From positions 2,323,750 to 2,387,749 of the forward strand of contig NZ_LMET01000001.1 of assembly GCF_001426485.1 (NCBI RefSeq): a DNA stretch of 64,000 nt, given 5' to 3'. This DNA is from Aeromicrobium sp. Root472D3. Lineage in GTDB: Bacteria; Actinomycetota; Actinomycetes; Propionibacteriales; Nocardioidaceae. The translations under genes and the position numbers were made by a program. Below the pieces are notes generated by a model. The model was not told the origin of the DNA and did no database searches. It saw nothing but the letters and a program-made list of their open reading frames with translations. Of the stretch, positions 26,128 to 37,788 are shown piece after piece. Each line of letters starts with the position of its first letter. Position 1 is the first letter of the stretch.

Positions 26128-26964
26128 ATGACCGACTCGACCGAAGCCCCGACGTACCGCCGGTCGCTGTCCCCCAGTCGCGCGGGCGACTTCCAGAACT
26201 GTCCGCTGCTCTACCGGTTCCGGACGATCGACCGCCTGCCCGAGCCCGCGAGCCCCGCCATGGTGCGGGGCACCCTCGTCCATGCCGTGCTGGAGGACCT
26301 GTTCGCCGAGCCGGCGCCCGTCCGCACCCTCGAGCGGGCCGTCGACCTGCTGCCGAGCGAGTGGGAGCAGCTGCGCCAGTCCGATCCCCGCACGGCCGAG
26401 CTGTTCACCGCCGAGCAGGCCGCCGAGGAGACCGCGTGGCTCGCCTCGGCGATCGACCTGCTGACGACGTACTTCACGATGGAGGACCCGCGCTACCTCG
26501 AGCCCGCCGCCCGCGAGCAGCGCGTCTCGTACGAGCCGGAGCCGGGGCTGTCGTTCGGCGGCATCGTCGACCGCATCGACGTGGCCCCCGACGGACGCAT
26601 CCGGGTGGTGGACTACAAGTCGGGGGCGTCCCCGAACCCGGCCTTCGAGGGCAAGGCCATCTTCCAGATGCGCTTCTACGCGCTCGTCATCTGGCGCACC
26701 CGCGGGGTCGTCCCGTCCCTGCTGCAGCTCATGTACTTCGGCGACGGCCAGTTCCTGCGGTACGAGCCCACCGAGTCCGACCTCGTGCACACCGAGGCCA
26801 AGCTGCTGGCGCTGTGGTCGGCGATCGAGCGGGCGATCGAGCTGCGTGACTTCCCGCCGCGCAAGAGCGGCCTGTGCCGCTTCTGCGCGCACCAGGCCCT
26901 GTGCCCCGCGTGGGGCGGAACGCCGCCCGAGCTGCCCCTGCTGCAGATAGCCTCGCCGTCATGA
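26128..26964 (+). CDS. RecB family exonuclease (PD-(D/E)XK, iron-sulfur type)
   Basis: A 278-residue nuclease. It starts with LSPSRAGDFQNCPLLYRFR, the RecB/Cas4-like N-terminal motif with the first cysteine, then VRGTLVHAVLEDLF. The nuclease core is GGIVDRIDVAPDGRIRVVDYKSG, giving the D-x-x-D and D-Y-K residues, and QMRFYALV follows as the Q motif. Three more cysteines in GLCRFCAHQALCPAW complete a 4Fe-4S cluster like that of AddB/Cas4. It probably acts in DNA end processing. M. tuberculosis has, from memory, the same gene (Rv2119) beside trmI. Its stop overlaps the next ATG. Confidence 0.92.
   Translation: MTDSTEAPTYRRSLSPSRAGDFQNCPLLYRFRTIDRLPEPASPAMVRGTLVHAVLEDLFAEPAPVRTLERAVDLLPSEWEQLRQSDPRTAELFTAEQAAEETAWLASAIDLLTTYFTMEDPRYLEPAAREQRVSYEPEPGLSFGGIVDRIDVAPDGRIRVVDYKSGASPNPAFEGKAIFQMRFYALVIWRTRGVVPSLLQLMYFGDGQFLRYEPTESDLVHTEAKLLALWSAIERAIELRDFPPRKSGLCRFCAHQALCPAWGGTPPELPLLQIASPS
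26948..26953 (+). promoter_or_regulatory. Possible internal -10 box before the 163-residue ORF
   Basis: TAGCCT seven bases before the ATG at 26961, inside the end of the nuclease gene; overlap coupling could equally explain expression. Confidence 0.25.
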
Positions 26965-27452
26965 CCACCGCGATCCCCGACCTGCTGGCAGCCGTCCCCG
27001 CCCTCGACGACCCGCAGGAGCCGTTCGTCTTCGCGGTCGAGGGCGAGCAGATCGTCGGCCGGTGGGACATCGTCAAGGCGACGACGCTGTATCCCGCGGC
27101 GCTCGAGGTCGAGCACGTCGACGAGGACTACCGGATCGTCGTCGAGCTCGACGCCGGGACGGGCACCTACGACGTCACCGAGCACCGCACGTCGACGACC
27201 GGCTCGGCCGACGTCGACGGCGACACCCTGAGGCTCGGTGGCGAGAAGCGGTTCTTCCGGGGCACGAGCACGAGCAAGCAGTTCAACTTCTCGTTCGGCG
27301 GCGTCACCAAGAAGGACGACGAGCCGCTGACCGTGGCACCGCTGGTCTACGCCTTCGAGACCAGCCGCATCAAGGAGCCGCTGCTGGGCTTCCTCGCGCA
27401 GCACGGGTGGAAGCGCAGGAAGGGCTTCCTCGGAGGCCTCTTCGACCGCTGA
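26961..27452 (+). CDS. Conserved hypothetical protein, 163 residues
   Basis: A soluble protein without a signal peptide or membrane segment. Sequence alternates charged and hydrophobic residues in a beta-rich pattern (EGEQIVGRWDIVKATTLYP, DEDYRIVVELDAGTGTYDVTEH), and ends with a basic tail WKRRKGFLGGLFDR. The middle has a Lys/Phe segment KRFFRGTSTSKQFNFSFGG. I do not recognise the family. The ATG overlaps the stop of the RecB-type nuclease (ATGA), so the two are co-translated. The longer open frame to 26874 would read through that gene out of phase. Confidence 0.7.
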   Translation: MTTAIPDLLAAVPALDDPQEPFVFAVEGEQIVGRWDIVKATTLYPAALEVEHVDEDYRIVVELDAGTGTYDVTEHRTSTTGSADVDGDTLRLGGEKRFFRGTSTSKQFNFSFGGVTKKDDEPLTVAPLVYAFETSRIKEPLLGFLAQHGWKRRKGFLGGLFDR

Positions 27453-27457
27453 GGTCA

Positions 27458-27506
27458 GTCCCCCTCGCTCCGCTCACGGTCGTCGCAGAGCTCCTCCCTG
27501 GGGGAC
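27458..27506. terminator. Possible bidirectional stem between convergent genes
   Basis: GTCCCCC at 27458-27464 and GGGGGAC at 27500-27506 are perfect reverse complements 35 bases apart, in the 58-base gap between two convergent genes. No T-run is present. It may end both transcripts or be chance in GC-rich DNA. Confidence 0.3.
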
Positions 27507-27510
27507 GGGG

Positions 27511-28152
27511 TCAGGCGAAGAGGGCGTCCAGGTCGGCGGGGCGGAGGCCGGCGAGGGTCGGGACGAGCACGCGACGCTCCTGCTCCGGCACCTCGACGAA
27601 GTGCGGGACGACCAGCACGTGGCAGCCCGCGGCGTTGGCCGAGGCCGCGCCGGTGCGGGAGTCCTCGATGGCCAGGCACTGCGACGCGTCGACGCCGAGC
27701 CGCTCGGCGGCGAGCAGGTAGGGATCGGGGTGCGGCTTGGGCCGCGACACGGCGTCGCCGGTCACGACGGCCCCGAACGGCAGGACAGCGGCGATCGGCT
27801 CGGCGATCGCGGTGTACGACATCGTGACGAGCGCCTGGGGCACCCCGAGGTCGTCGAGGGCCGCGATGAGCTCACGGGCCCCGGGCCGCCACTCGACGTG
27901 CTCGCGCAACGATCCCGCCAGCGAGGCGACCAGGTGGTCCACGATCTGCTCGGCGGTCATCGCGAGCTCGAGGCGCTCGCGGATGTACTCCCCCGACGCC
28001 ATCAGGGAGTTGCCGACGAGCTGCAGGGCGTCCTCGTCGGTCCAGACCTTGCCGTGCGCGGCGGCGAGCCGGTGCTCGGCGGCCATCCACAGGGGTTCGG
28101 TGTCGACGATCGTGCCGTCGAGGTCCCAGAGCACGGCGGCATACGACGTCAC
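27511..28152 (-). CDS. HAD family phosphatase/phosphoglucomutase-like
   Basis: A 213-residue haloacid dehalogenase-type hydrolase. Motif [14 protein letters not shown] supplies the nucleophile Asp; a helical cap follows; motif II is ALVTMSY; motif III the Lys in [14 protein letters not shown]; motif IV is AIEDSRTG. The K-P-x-P-D-P-Y-L and IEDS signature places it with beta-phosphoglucomutase-like phosphatases (subfamily IA). Substrate unknown. GTG at 28152 is chosen because TACGGT lies seven bases upstream and it starts next to motif I; the frame is open 54 codons further up. Confidence 0.88.
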   Translation of the reverse strand: MTSYAAVLWDLDGTIVDTEPLWMAAEHRLAAAHGKVWTDEDALQLVGNSLMASGEYIRERLELAMTAEQIVDHLVASLAGSLREHVEWRPGARELIAALDDLGVPQALVTMSYTAIAEPIAAVLPFGAVVTGDAVSRPKPHPDPYLLAAERLGVDASQCLAIEDSRTGAASANAAGCHVLVVPHFVEVPEQERRVLVPTLAGLRPADLDALFA

Positions 28153-28159
28153 GCCCAGA

Positions 28160-28165
28160 ACCGTA
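28160..28165 (-). promoter_or_regulatory. -10-like box of the HAD phosphatase gene
   Basis: Minus-strand TACGGT seven bases before the GTG at 28152, which also decides that start. Confidence 0.45.
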
Positions 28166-28219
28166 GTCGACCGTAACGCGCCAGTCGTCACCGCGTTGTC
28201 CATGCCGTGGCCGAGGTCC

Positions 28220-28308
28220 CACGGCGGCTGGTGCCCCGTGAGAGAATGGTCGTACCAGTTCGGGAACCCACGAAAGCCCAGGCGAGCCCGCCGCCGGCCG
28301 GCGTTCCC
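28220..28308 (+). promoter_or_regulatory. Structured 5' leader candidate upstream of metH
   Basis: The roughly 190 bases between the HAD gene and metH hold several complementary arms. CACGG (28220-28224) pairs with CCGTG (28236-28240). CTGGT (28228-28232), inside that loop, pairs with ACCAG (28254-28258), which would make a pseudoknot. GGGAAC (28262-28267) pairs with GTTCCC (28303-28308). I see no cobalamin box and no SAM-I/IV core. Whether it is a cis-regulatory RNA is inference. Confidence 0.35.
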
Positions 28309-28345
28309 CAGCACTCCTTACCGATTCGTCCCTCGAGGAATGCTT

Positions 28346-32140
<3,795 letters not shown>

Positions 32141-32151
32141 CCTGTCGCCAC

Positions 32152-32157
32152 TAGACT
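32152..32157 (+). promoter_or_regulatory. -10-like box before the leader ORF and CNNM gene
   Basis: TAGACT predicts transcription starting near 32164, which is the GTG of a 12-codon ORF rather than the main gene. Confidence 0.5.
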
Positions 32158-32163
32158 CGTCGT

Positions 32164-32202
32164 GTGAAGAGGCCCCGAAGACCCCGTACCGGTGAGCGCT
32201 GA
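32164..32202 (+). CDS. Putative 12-residue Arg-rich leader peptide
   Basis: GTG at 32164, six bases after TAGACT, opens a 12-codon ORF (MKRPRRPRTGER) that ends in TGA at 32200-32202, and this stop overlaps the ATG of the CNNM-type gene (TGATG). Five of twelve residues are Arg and one is Lys. The geometry fits a leaderless leader peptide that couples translation to the downstream gene. Expression is inferred only from spacing. Confidence 0.4.
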   Translation: MKRPRRPRTGER

Positions 32203-33512
32203 TGGATCAGCAGACGCTCCTCAACTTCGGCCTGGTGCTGGTGTTCGTCCTGGTGGGCGGCGTGTTCGCCGCCACCGAGATGGCACTGGTGTCGCTGCGT
32301 CCGAGCCAGCTCGACCGGCTCGAGCAGCAGGGCGGTCGCGGTGCCAAGGTGGCCTCGCTCGCCCGCGACCCCAACCGGTTCCTGGCGGCCGTGCAGATCG
32401 GCGTCACGGTCGCCGGGTTCCTGTCGGCCGCTTACGGCGCCTCGACCCTGGCGCCCGACGTCGCTCCCGTGTTCACGGGGCTCGGCATGCCCGAGGGCGC
32501 TGCCGACAACGTCGCGCTGGTGGTCATGACGCTCGTGATCGCGTACCTGTCGCTCGTGCTGGGCGAGCTCGTCCCGAAACGCTTCGCGCTGCAGAAGTCG
32601 GCCGGGCTGGCGACGGCCGTCGCTCCCCCGCTGTCGCGCTTCGCGACGCTGATGCGCCCCGTGATCTGGTTCCTGTCGCTGTCGACCAACGCGGTCGTCC
32701 GCCTGCTGGGCGGTGACCCGAACGCGACGAACGAGGAGATGAGCGAGGACGAGCTGCGCGACCTGGTCGGCGGGCACGAGGGATTCGACATCGACGAGCG
32801 CCGCATCGTGCAGGACGTGTTCTCGGCGACCCAGCGCACCGTCAAGGAGGTCATGCAGCCCCGGCACAGCGTCGACTTCCTCTCGGCCTCGACCCGTCTC
32901 GCCGAGGCCGCGTCGACCGTGCGCGACATGCCGCACTCGCGCTACCCCGTCACGGGCACGTCGGTCGACGACGTGCTGGGGTTCGTGCACGTGCGCGACC
33001 TGCTGCAGGCCGACGTCGACCCCACCGCGACGGTCGGCTCGCTGGCCCGTGACATCCCCGTCCTGCCGGGCACCAACCGCATCCTGCCCGCGATGGCGCA
33101 GATGCGTCACGACGGCGTCCACATCGCTCTGGTGATCGACGAGTACGGCGGCACCGACGGCATCGTGACGCTCGAGGACCTCGTCGAGGAGCTCGTCGGC
33201 GAGATCCGCGACGAGTACGACCTGCCCGGCGAGACCGAGGAGGCCCACGACGTGCGCCGCGACGGCCTGTTCGACGGCGGCCTCAACATCGAGGACTTCT
33301 CCGAGGTGACCGGGATCGAGCTGACCGACGGCTCCTACGAGACCGTCGCGGGCTTCATCATCGACCAGCTCGGCCGCATGCCCGAGGTGGGCGACACGAT
33401 CGAGGTCGGTGACGCGACGCTGTCGGTCGCCGAGCTCGACGGACGCCGCATCTCGCAGGTCATGGTCGAGCGTCAGGACGTCCCCGAGGCCGGGGATAGG
33501 CTGGACGCGTGA
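32202..33512 (+). CDS. CNNM/CorC family membrane protein (hemolysin-like)
   Basis: A 436-residue protein. An N-terminal CNNM/DUF21 membrane domain (about 1-190) has three or four helices and signature [21 protein letters not shown] and [13 protein letters not shown]. Then come two CBS domains (about 205-335; [48 protein letters not shown]) and a C-terminal CorC/HlyC domain (about 350-425). This family is linked to magnesium and cobalt efflux or resistance. The stop overlaps the GTG of the PAC2 gene (GTGA). A leader ORF ends on its start codon. Confidence 0.9.
   Translation: MDQQTLLNFGLVLVFVLVGGVFAATEMALVSLRPSQLDRLEQQGGRGAKVASLARDPNRFLAAVQIGVTVAGFLSAAYGASTLAPDVAPVFTGLGMPEGAADNVALVVMTLVIAYLSLVLGELVPKRFALQKSAGLATAVAPPLSRFATLMRPVIWFLSLSTNAVVRLLGGDPNATNEEMSEDELRDLVGGHEGFDIDERRIVQDVFSATQRTVKEVMQPRHSVDFLSASTRLAEAASTVRDMPHSRYPVTGTSVDDVLGFVHVRDLLQADVDPTATVGSLARDIPVLPGTNRILPAMAQMRHDGVHIALVIDEYGGTDGIVTLEDLVEELVGEIRDEYDLPGETEEAHDVRRDGLFDGGLNIEDFSEVTGIELTDGSYETVAGFIIDQLGRMPEVGDTIEVGDATLSVAELDGRRISQVMVERQDVPEAGDRLDA
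33497..33502 (+). promoter_or_regulatory. -10-like box of the PAC2 gene
   Basis: TAGGCT six bases before the GTG at 33509, inside the end of the CNNM gene. Confidence 0.4.
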
Positions 33513-34360
33513 CCTCGACTCCCGACATCCGTCCCCTGCGCGACCCGTGGATGGTGGCCGCGTTCGAGGGGTGGAACGACGCCGCCGACGCGGCCTCCGG
33601 CACGGTCGACCACCTGATCGAGGAGTGGGACGCCGAGCTGCTGATCGAGCTCGACCCCGAGGAGTTCTACGACTTCCAGGTGCACCGGCCGCAGGTCCAC
33701 ACGACCGACGAGGGCGAGCGCCGGATCACGTGGCCGGCTCCGCAGATCTACCACGCGCGACCGCCACGCCTCGACCGCGACGTGCTGCTGCTGCGCGCGC
33801 CCGAGCCGAACTTCCGCTGGAAGGCGTTCTGCTCGACCGTGATCGGCGTGGCCAAGCTGGCCGGCGTCACCGAGCTCGTCACGCTCGGCGCGCTGCTGGC
33901 CGACTCGCCGCACACGCGACCCGTGCCCGTCAGCGGGTCGACGTCCGACTCGGCGCTGATGGAGCGCATGTCGCTGATGCCGTCGACCTACAACGGGCCC
34001 GTGGGCATCACGTCGGTGCTCAACGAGATAGCGTCGGACGAGGGCATCGCCTCGGCCTCGCTGTGGGCCGCGGTGCCGCACTACCTCGCCGAGCCGCCGT
34101 GCCCCAAGGCGACGCTGGCGCTGCTGGGCGCCCTCGAGGACGCCGTCGGCATGCCCCTGCCGCAGGGCGTGCTGGCCGAGATGGCCGAGGCCTGGCAGCG
34201 GGGTGCCGAGGAGCTGACCTCGCAGGACGACGAGATCGCCGAGTACGTCGAGGCGCTCGAGAACGAGCGCGACACCAGCGAGCTGCCCGAGGCGAGCGGC
34301 GACGCGATCGCCAAGGAGTTCGAGCGCTACCTGCGCCGCCGCAACGTCGACGGCGAGTAG
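33509..34360 (+). CDS. PAC2 family protein
   Basis: A 283-residue protein with the PAC2 (proteasome assembly chaperone 2) fold signature: VAAFEGWNDAADAASGTVDHL at the start, EFYDFQVHRPQV, the VTELVTLGALLADSPHTRPVPV strand-helix unit and GPVGITSVLNEIA. The C-terminal 60 residues are acidic and helical. In eukaryotes PAC2 proteins assist 20S assembly; in actinobacteria the role is not established, but the gene is often found near the Pup-proteasome locus, as here (about 15 kb away). The GTG overlaps the upstream stop codon. Confidence 0.85.
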   Translation: MTSTPDIRPLRDPWMVAAFEGWNDAADAASGTVDHLIEEWDAELLIELDPEEFYDFQVHRPQVHTTDEGERRITWPAPQIYHARPPRLDRDVLLLRAPEPNFRWKAFCSTVIGVAKLAGVTELVTLGALLADSPHTRPVPVSGSTSDSALMERMSLMPSTYNGPVGITSVLNEIASDEGIASASLWAAVPHYLAEPPCPKATLALLGALEDAVGMPLPQGVLAEMAEAWQRGAEELTSQDDEIAEYVEALENERDTSELPEASGDAIAKEFERYLRRRNVDGE

Positions 34361-34373
34361 TCGCTCCTGAGAT

Positions 34374-34385
34374 TGAACACGTTCA
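34374..34385. repeat. Inverted repeat TGAAC-AC-GTTCA upstream of the 34.4 kb gene pair
   Basis: TGAAC and GTTCA flank a two-base spacer at 34374-34385, and another TGAAC follows at about 34402. It lies in the 63-base gap before the gene at 34424, where a regulator could bind. The spacer is too short for a LexA (SOS) box. Confidence 0.4.
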
Positions 34386-34423
34386 CAACTTGCGCGACGG
34401 GTGAACGGTGGGACTCTCGAACC

Positions 34424-34678
34424 ATGACCACTTCATCAGAGAACCAGACGCCGCCCACCGTCCAGCCCGTCACCAACTGGGCCGATCTCGGCCAGGAGAT
34501 GTGGAGCTACCTGACCGGGAAGGGCGCCGCGGTGAACTACGAGTTCATCGACATGGCCGTCGAGGTGCCGCGCGACACCGGCGCCGAGGCACCGCGCGCG
34601 ACGTGGAAGCTCAACGGCACGCTGCGCATCACCACGAGCGACGACGAGCTCGCGGGCGCCGACGAGCACCGGTCCTGA
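34424..34678 (+). CDS. Hypothetical protein, 84 residues
   Basis: A small acidic soluble protein, MTTSSENQTPPTVQPVTNWA at the start, then an alpha/beta-like segment LGQEMWSYLTGKGAAVNYEF and a strand-rich half ending RATWKLNGTLRITTSDDEL. No known motif. It sits two bases ahead of the FHA-domain gene and is probably co-transcribed with it; a putative operator lies upstream. A weak GACTCT is six bases before the ATG. The frame is open to 34373, but the family start cannot be checked. Confidence 0.65.
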   Translation: MTTSSENQTPPTVQPVTNWADLGQEMWSYLTGKGAAVNYEFIDMAVEVPRDTGAEAPRATWKLNGTLRITTSDDELAGADEHRS

Positions 34679-34680
34679 CG

Positions 34681-35565
34681 ATGACCGCCGTGCTGCACCT
34701 CGAGGCCGACCTGACGTTCGACATCGAGGTGCCGGGCGAGGGCGGCCGACCCGGCGGGAGCCTGCACGGCACCGTCACGGCGTCGGGCAACCACGTCGTG
34801 ATCACGAGCGATGACATCATGTCGGTCGCGGGGCAGCCCTCGCGAGACGCCGTGCGCGGTGTGGCCGCCGAGCTCGCCCGGCTCGGCCTCGCGGTCGAGG
34901 TCGTCGGGCCCGACGGGTCGATCGTGACGCTGGGAGCCGTCTCGGCCCCCGCCCTGCAGCGGCTGGTCACCCGCTCGCGCCACATGCGGCTGGGCAGCTG
35001 GTCACGCGTGCTGCGCGCCGTCGTGGCACGCCGGCCGTCCGCACCGGGTGCCGTGGACCTGACGAGCAGCGGTCTGCCGCCCGGCACGCCGTGGCCGCCG
35101 GTCCCCCTGCGCCCGATGCCGCGGGTCGTCACGACGACGCACGACCCCGTCGGTGGCCGGGGTCACCCCCGGCTCTACCTGTCCGACACGTCGGTACCGG
35201 GTGCCGAGCGCCGGGTCGGGGTCTTCGAGCTGCCGCTGGACGGGGTCGTGATCGGCAGCGCCGAGGGCTCGGGGCTGCGCCTCGAGGGCGTCGACGACGT
35301 CCAGGCCGAGATCGTGCGCACCGCCGACGACGAGTACGAGCTTGTCGCCCGCAGCGCGCGGGTGCTCAGCACCGTCGGAGGCCTGCAGCTGCCACGGCAG
35401 ACCCTGCGCACGGGATCGCGCATCCAGCTCGGACCGTGGCGTCTGTCGTACGTCCGCGACGAGTTCGCCGACCACGGACGCCCCTACGGCGGCCGGATCG
35501 GCGGCGAGCTGGGACGTCAGCGCACGCAGCCCAAGCCGGACAACCGGAACCGCCCGGGCTTCTAG
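34681..35565 (+). CDS. FHA-domain protein with unknown N-terminal domain
   Basis: A 294-residue protein. The N-terminal half (1-140) is beta-rich and unknown ([35 protein letters not shown]). After a proline-rich linker the C-terminal part (about 180-275) looks like a diverged forkhead-associated phosphothreonine-binding domain: [40 protein letters not shown] and [20 protein letters not shown]. The canonical GR-x-x-x-x-S/H residues are only partly kept, so phosphopeptide binding is uncertain. The ATG is two bases after the previous gene's stop. Its last four bases overlap the convergent mshC stop. Confidence 0.75.
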   Translation: MTAVLHLEADLTFDIEVPGEGGRPGGSLHGTVTASGNHVVITSDDIMSVAGQPSRDAVRGVAAELARLGLAVEVVGPDGSIVTLGAVSAPALQRLVTRSRHMRLGSWSRVLRAVVARRPSAPGAVDLTSSGLPPGTPWPPVPLRPMPRVVTTTHDPVGGRGHPRLYLSDTSVPGAERRVGVFELPLDGVVIGSAEGSGLRLEGVDDVQAEIVRTADDEYELVARSARVLSTVGGLQLPRQTLRTGSRIQLGPWRLSYVRDEFADHGRPYGGRIGGELGRQRTQPKPDNRNRPGF

Positions 35566-36788
35566 AGCAGGACGCCGAGCAGGGCGTCGATCGCGCTGCG
35601 CGCGGTGCGGCCCGCCTGCGGGTCCTCGCCGGCGTCGTCGGACGCCCACGCGTCGACCGCAGCCAGGGCGGTCGGCGCGTCGAGGTCGTCGGCCAGGGCG
35701 GCACGGATGCGAGCGACCAGCGCGTCGCCGGACGGCGCCACGGTGCGCGCGACGGCGGAGCGCCACCGCGCCAAGCGCGCCTCGGCACGGTCGATCTCGT
35801 CGGCGAACCACTCCCAGTCGGAGCGGTAGTGGTGCGCCAGGAGCGCCAGGCGGACGGCCATGGGGTCGTGGCCCGCGGCGCGCAGCCTCGAGACCAGCAC
35901 GAGGTTGCCCTTGGACTTGGACATCTTCTCGCCCTCGTAGCCGACCATGCCGGCGTGCACGTAGGCGCCCGCGAAGGGCTCGTGCGTCGCGACCGTGGCC
36001 TCGGAGGCCGACATCTCGTGGTGCGGGAAGACCAGGTCGGAGCCGCCGCCCTGGACGTCGAACGCCGTGCCGAGGTGGTGCAGCGCGATCGCGGCGCACT
36101 CGATGTGCCAGCCGGGACGACCGCGACCCAGCGCGGTGTCCCACGCCGGCTCGCCGGGACGCTCGGCCTGCCACAGCAGGCAGTCGAGCGGGTGCTTCTT
36201 GCCCGGACGGTCGGGGTCTCCCCCGCGCTCGGGGAAGATGCGCAGCATGGTCTGCTCGTCGAAGCCCGAGACCAGTCCGAAGCCGGGGTCGGCGTGCACG
36301 TCGAAGTAGAGGTCGTCGTCGACGGCGTAGACCGCGCCCGCCTCGCGCAGACGACCGACGAGGTCGACGACGAGGTCGATCGACTCGACGGCGCCGACGT
36401 AGTGGGCCGGCGGGATGACCCGCAGGGCCGTCATGTCCTCGCGGAACAGCTGGGTCTCGCGCTCGGCGAGCTCGACCCAGTCGACGCCCGTCGCGGTGGC
36501 GCGCTCGAGCAGCGGGTCGTCGACGTCGGTGACGTTCTGCGTGTACGTGACGTCGAGCCCGCGGTCGCGCCAGACGCGCTGCATCAGGTCGAACGTGAGG
36601 TAGGTGGCCGCGTGGCCCATGTGCGTCGCGTCGTACGGCGTGATGCCGCAGACGTACAGGCGCGCCGTGTCGGCGGGGTCGACGGCGCGGGCGGCGCCCG
36701 ACGACGTGTCGTGGACCGACAGCGCCGGCCCCTCCCCCAGCCCGAGATCACTGAGCGACGGGACCTCAGGACTCGACCAGCTGCGCAT
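35562..36788 (-). CDS. mshC: Mycothiol ligase MshC
   Basis: A 408-residue cysteinyl-tRNA-synthetase-like enzyme: L-cysteine:1-D-myo-inositol 2-amino-2-deoxy-alpha-D-glucopyranoside ligase. It has [20 protein letters not shown] (zinc Cys and HIGH-like HMGHA), a middle segment with [14 protein letters not shown] and the KMSKS loop [14 protein letters not shown], but is shorter than CysS and lacks its anticodon domain. It activates cysteine and adds it to glucosaminyl-inositol, the third step of mycothiol synthesis, which shows that the organism uses mycothiol. TAGGCT six bases upstream of the ATG suggests a leaderless message. Confidence 0.95.
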   Translation of the reverse strand: MRSWSSPEVPSLSDLGLGEGPALSVHDTSSGAARAVDPADTARLYVCGITPYDATHMGHAATYLTFDLMQRVWRDRGLDVTYTQNVTDVDDPLLERATATGVDWVELAERETQLFREDMTALRVIPPAHYVGAVESIDLVVDLVGRLREAGAVYAVDDDLYFDVHADPGFGLVSGFDEQTMLRIFPERGGDPDRPGKKHPLDCLLWQAERPGEPAWDTALGRGRPGWHIECAAIALHHLGTAFDVQGGGSDLVFPHHEMSASEATVATHEPFAGAYVHAGMVGYEGEKMSKSKGNLVLVSRLRAAGHDPMAVRLALLAHHYRSDWEWFADEIDRAEARLARWRSAVARTVAPSGDALVARIRAALADDLDAPTALAAVDAWASDDAGEDPQAGRTARSAIDALLGVLL

Positions 36789-36794
36789 GCCACG

Positions 36795-36800
36795 AGCCTA
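36795..36800 (-). promoter_or_regulatory. -10-like box of mshC
   Basis: Minus-strand TAGGCT six bases before the mshC ATG, in the 30-base gap to divergent corA. Confidence 0.5.
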
Positions 36801-36818
36801 GCGGTGGACAATGACGAC

Positions 36819-37778
36819 GTGATCATCGACTGCGCCGTCTACACCGATGGGGTCCGCGAGACCACCGGCCACGACTCGGAGTCGCTCGACGCGGCCCTGG
36901 GGCGTCTCGGTGAGGACGACTTCCTGTGGATCGGCATCGGCAACCCGACCGCCGACGAGATGCACCGCGTCGCCGACTCGCTGGGGCTGCACCCCCTGGC
37001 CGTCGAGGACGCGCTCGAGGCGCACCAGCGCCCGAAGGTCGAGCGGTACGCCGACCACACGTTCATCTCGATCCGCACGGTGTCGTACAGCGACGACGAC
37101 ATCACGACGCACGAGGTCAACATCTTCCTCGGCGCCAACTACTTGCTGACGGTGCGCCACGGCGGGCCGACGCTCACGAACGCCCGCCGCGCCGCCGAGA
37201 AGATGATCGAGCCGCTGTCGCACGGCCCGACCGCGGCGCTGTACGCCGTCCTCGACAGCATCGTCGACCACTACGAGGACGTCGCCGCCGAGCTCGAGAC
37301 CGACGTGCAGGAGGTCGAGACGTCGGTGTTCTCGGCGCAGCGCTCGAACGACTCGACCCGCATCTACCGCCTCAAGCGCGAGACGCTCGAGTTCAGACGG
37401 GCCGTGCTGCCCCTGCGCGAGCCGCTGCACCGCTTCGCGCTCGGCGACGCCTCGGAGGACGCGCGGCCGTACTTCCGCGATATCGCCGACCACCTGAGCC
37501 GGGCGGCCGAGGCGATCGACTCGATCGACCACCTGCTCGACAACGCGCTGCAGGCGCACCTGGCGCAGCTGAGCGTCCAGCAGAACGAGGACATGCGCAA
37601 GCTGACCGCCGGCGCCACGATCTTCGCCGTGCCGACCGCGATCGCCGGCATCTACGGCATGAACTTCGAGCACATGCCCGAGCTGTCGTGGACGTTCGGC
37701 TACCCGCTGTGCCTGGCCGTCATCGCCGGGCTGTGCGGCTACATCTACCTGCGGTTCAAGCGGTCGGGCTGGCTGTAG
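36819..37778 (+). CDS. corA: CorA-like magnesium/cobalt channel
   Basis: A 319-residue CorA/MIT-type channel. The long N-terminal cytoplasmic funnel (about 1-255) includes EAHQRPKVERYADHTFISIRT and a long stalk helix. Two C-terminal helices frame the selectivity motif YGMN in AGIYGMNFEHMPEL. It mediates Mg2+ or Co2+ uptake. Two GTG codons are possible, 36804 and 36819; the latter is preferred as it matches the usual IIDCAVYTDG start and has GACAAT six bases upstream. It diverges from mshC. Confidence 0.92.
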   Translation: MIIDCAVYTDGVRETTGHDSESLDAALGRLGEDDFLWIGIGNPTADEMHRVADSLGLHPLAVEDALEAHQRPKVERYADHTFISIRTVSYSDDDITTHEVNIFLGANYLLTVRHGGPTLTNARRAAEKMIEPLSHGPTAALYAVLDSIVDHYEDVAAELETDVQEVETSVFSAQRSNDSTRIYRLKRETLEFRRAVLPLREPLHRFALGDASEDARPYFRDIADHLSRAAEAIDSIDHLLDNALQAHLAQLSVQQNEDMRKLTAGATIFAVPTAIAGIYGMNFEHMPELSWTFGYPLCLAVIAGLCGYIYLRFKRSGWL

Positions 37779-37788
37779 CCCGGGCCAC

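Noticed and set aside
28153-28345. Cobalamin or SAM-I/IV riboswitch before metH
   Set aside because: Neither a B12 box nor the SAM-I/IV core helices could be found by eye; only general stem arms are present.
34374-34385. LexA/SOS box at the GAAC...GTTC palindrome
   Set aside because: Actinobacterial SOS boxes have four bases between GAAC and GTTC; here only two, so LexA binding is unlikely.
36804-36806. GTG at 36804 as the corA start
   Set aside because: It would add five residues (VDNDD) not usual in the family, and the -10-like spacing fits the GTG at 36819.
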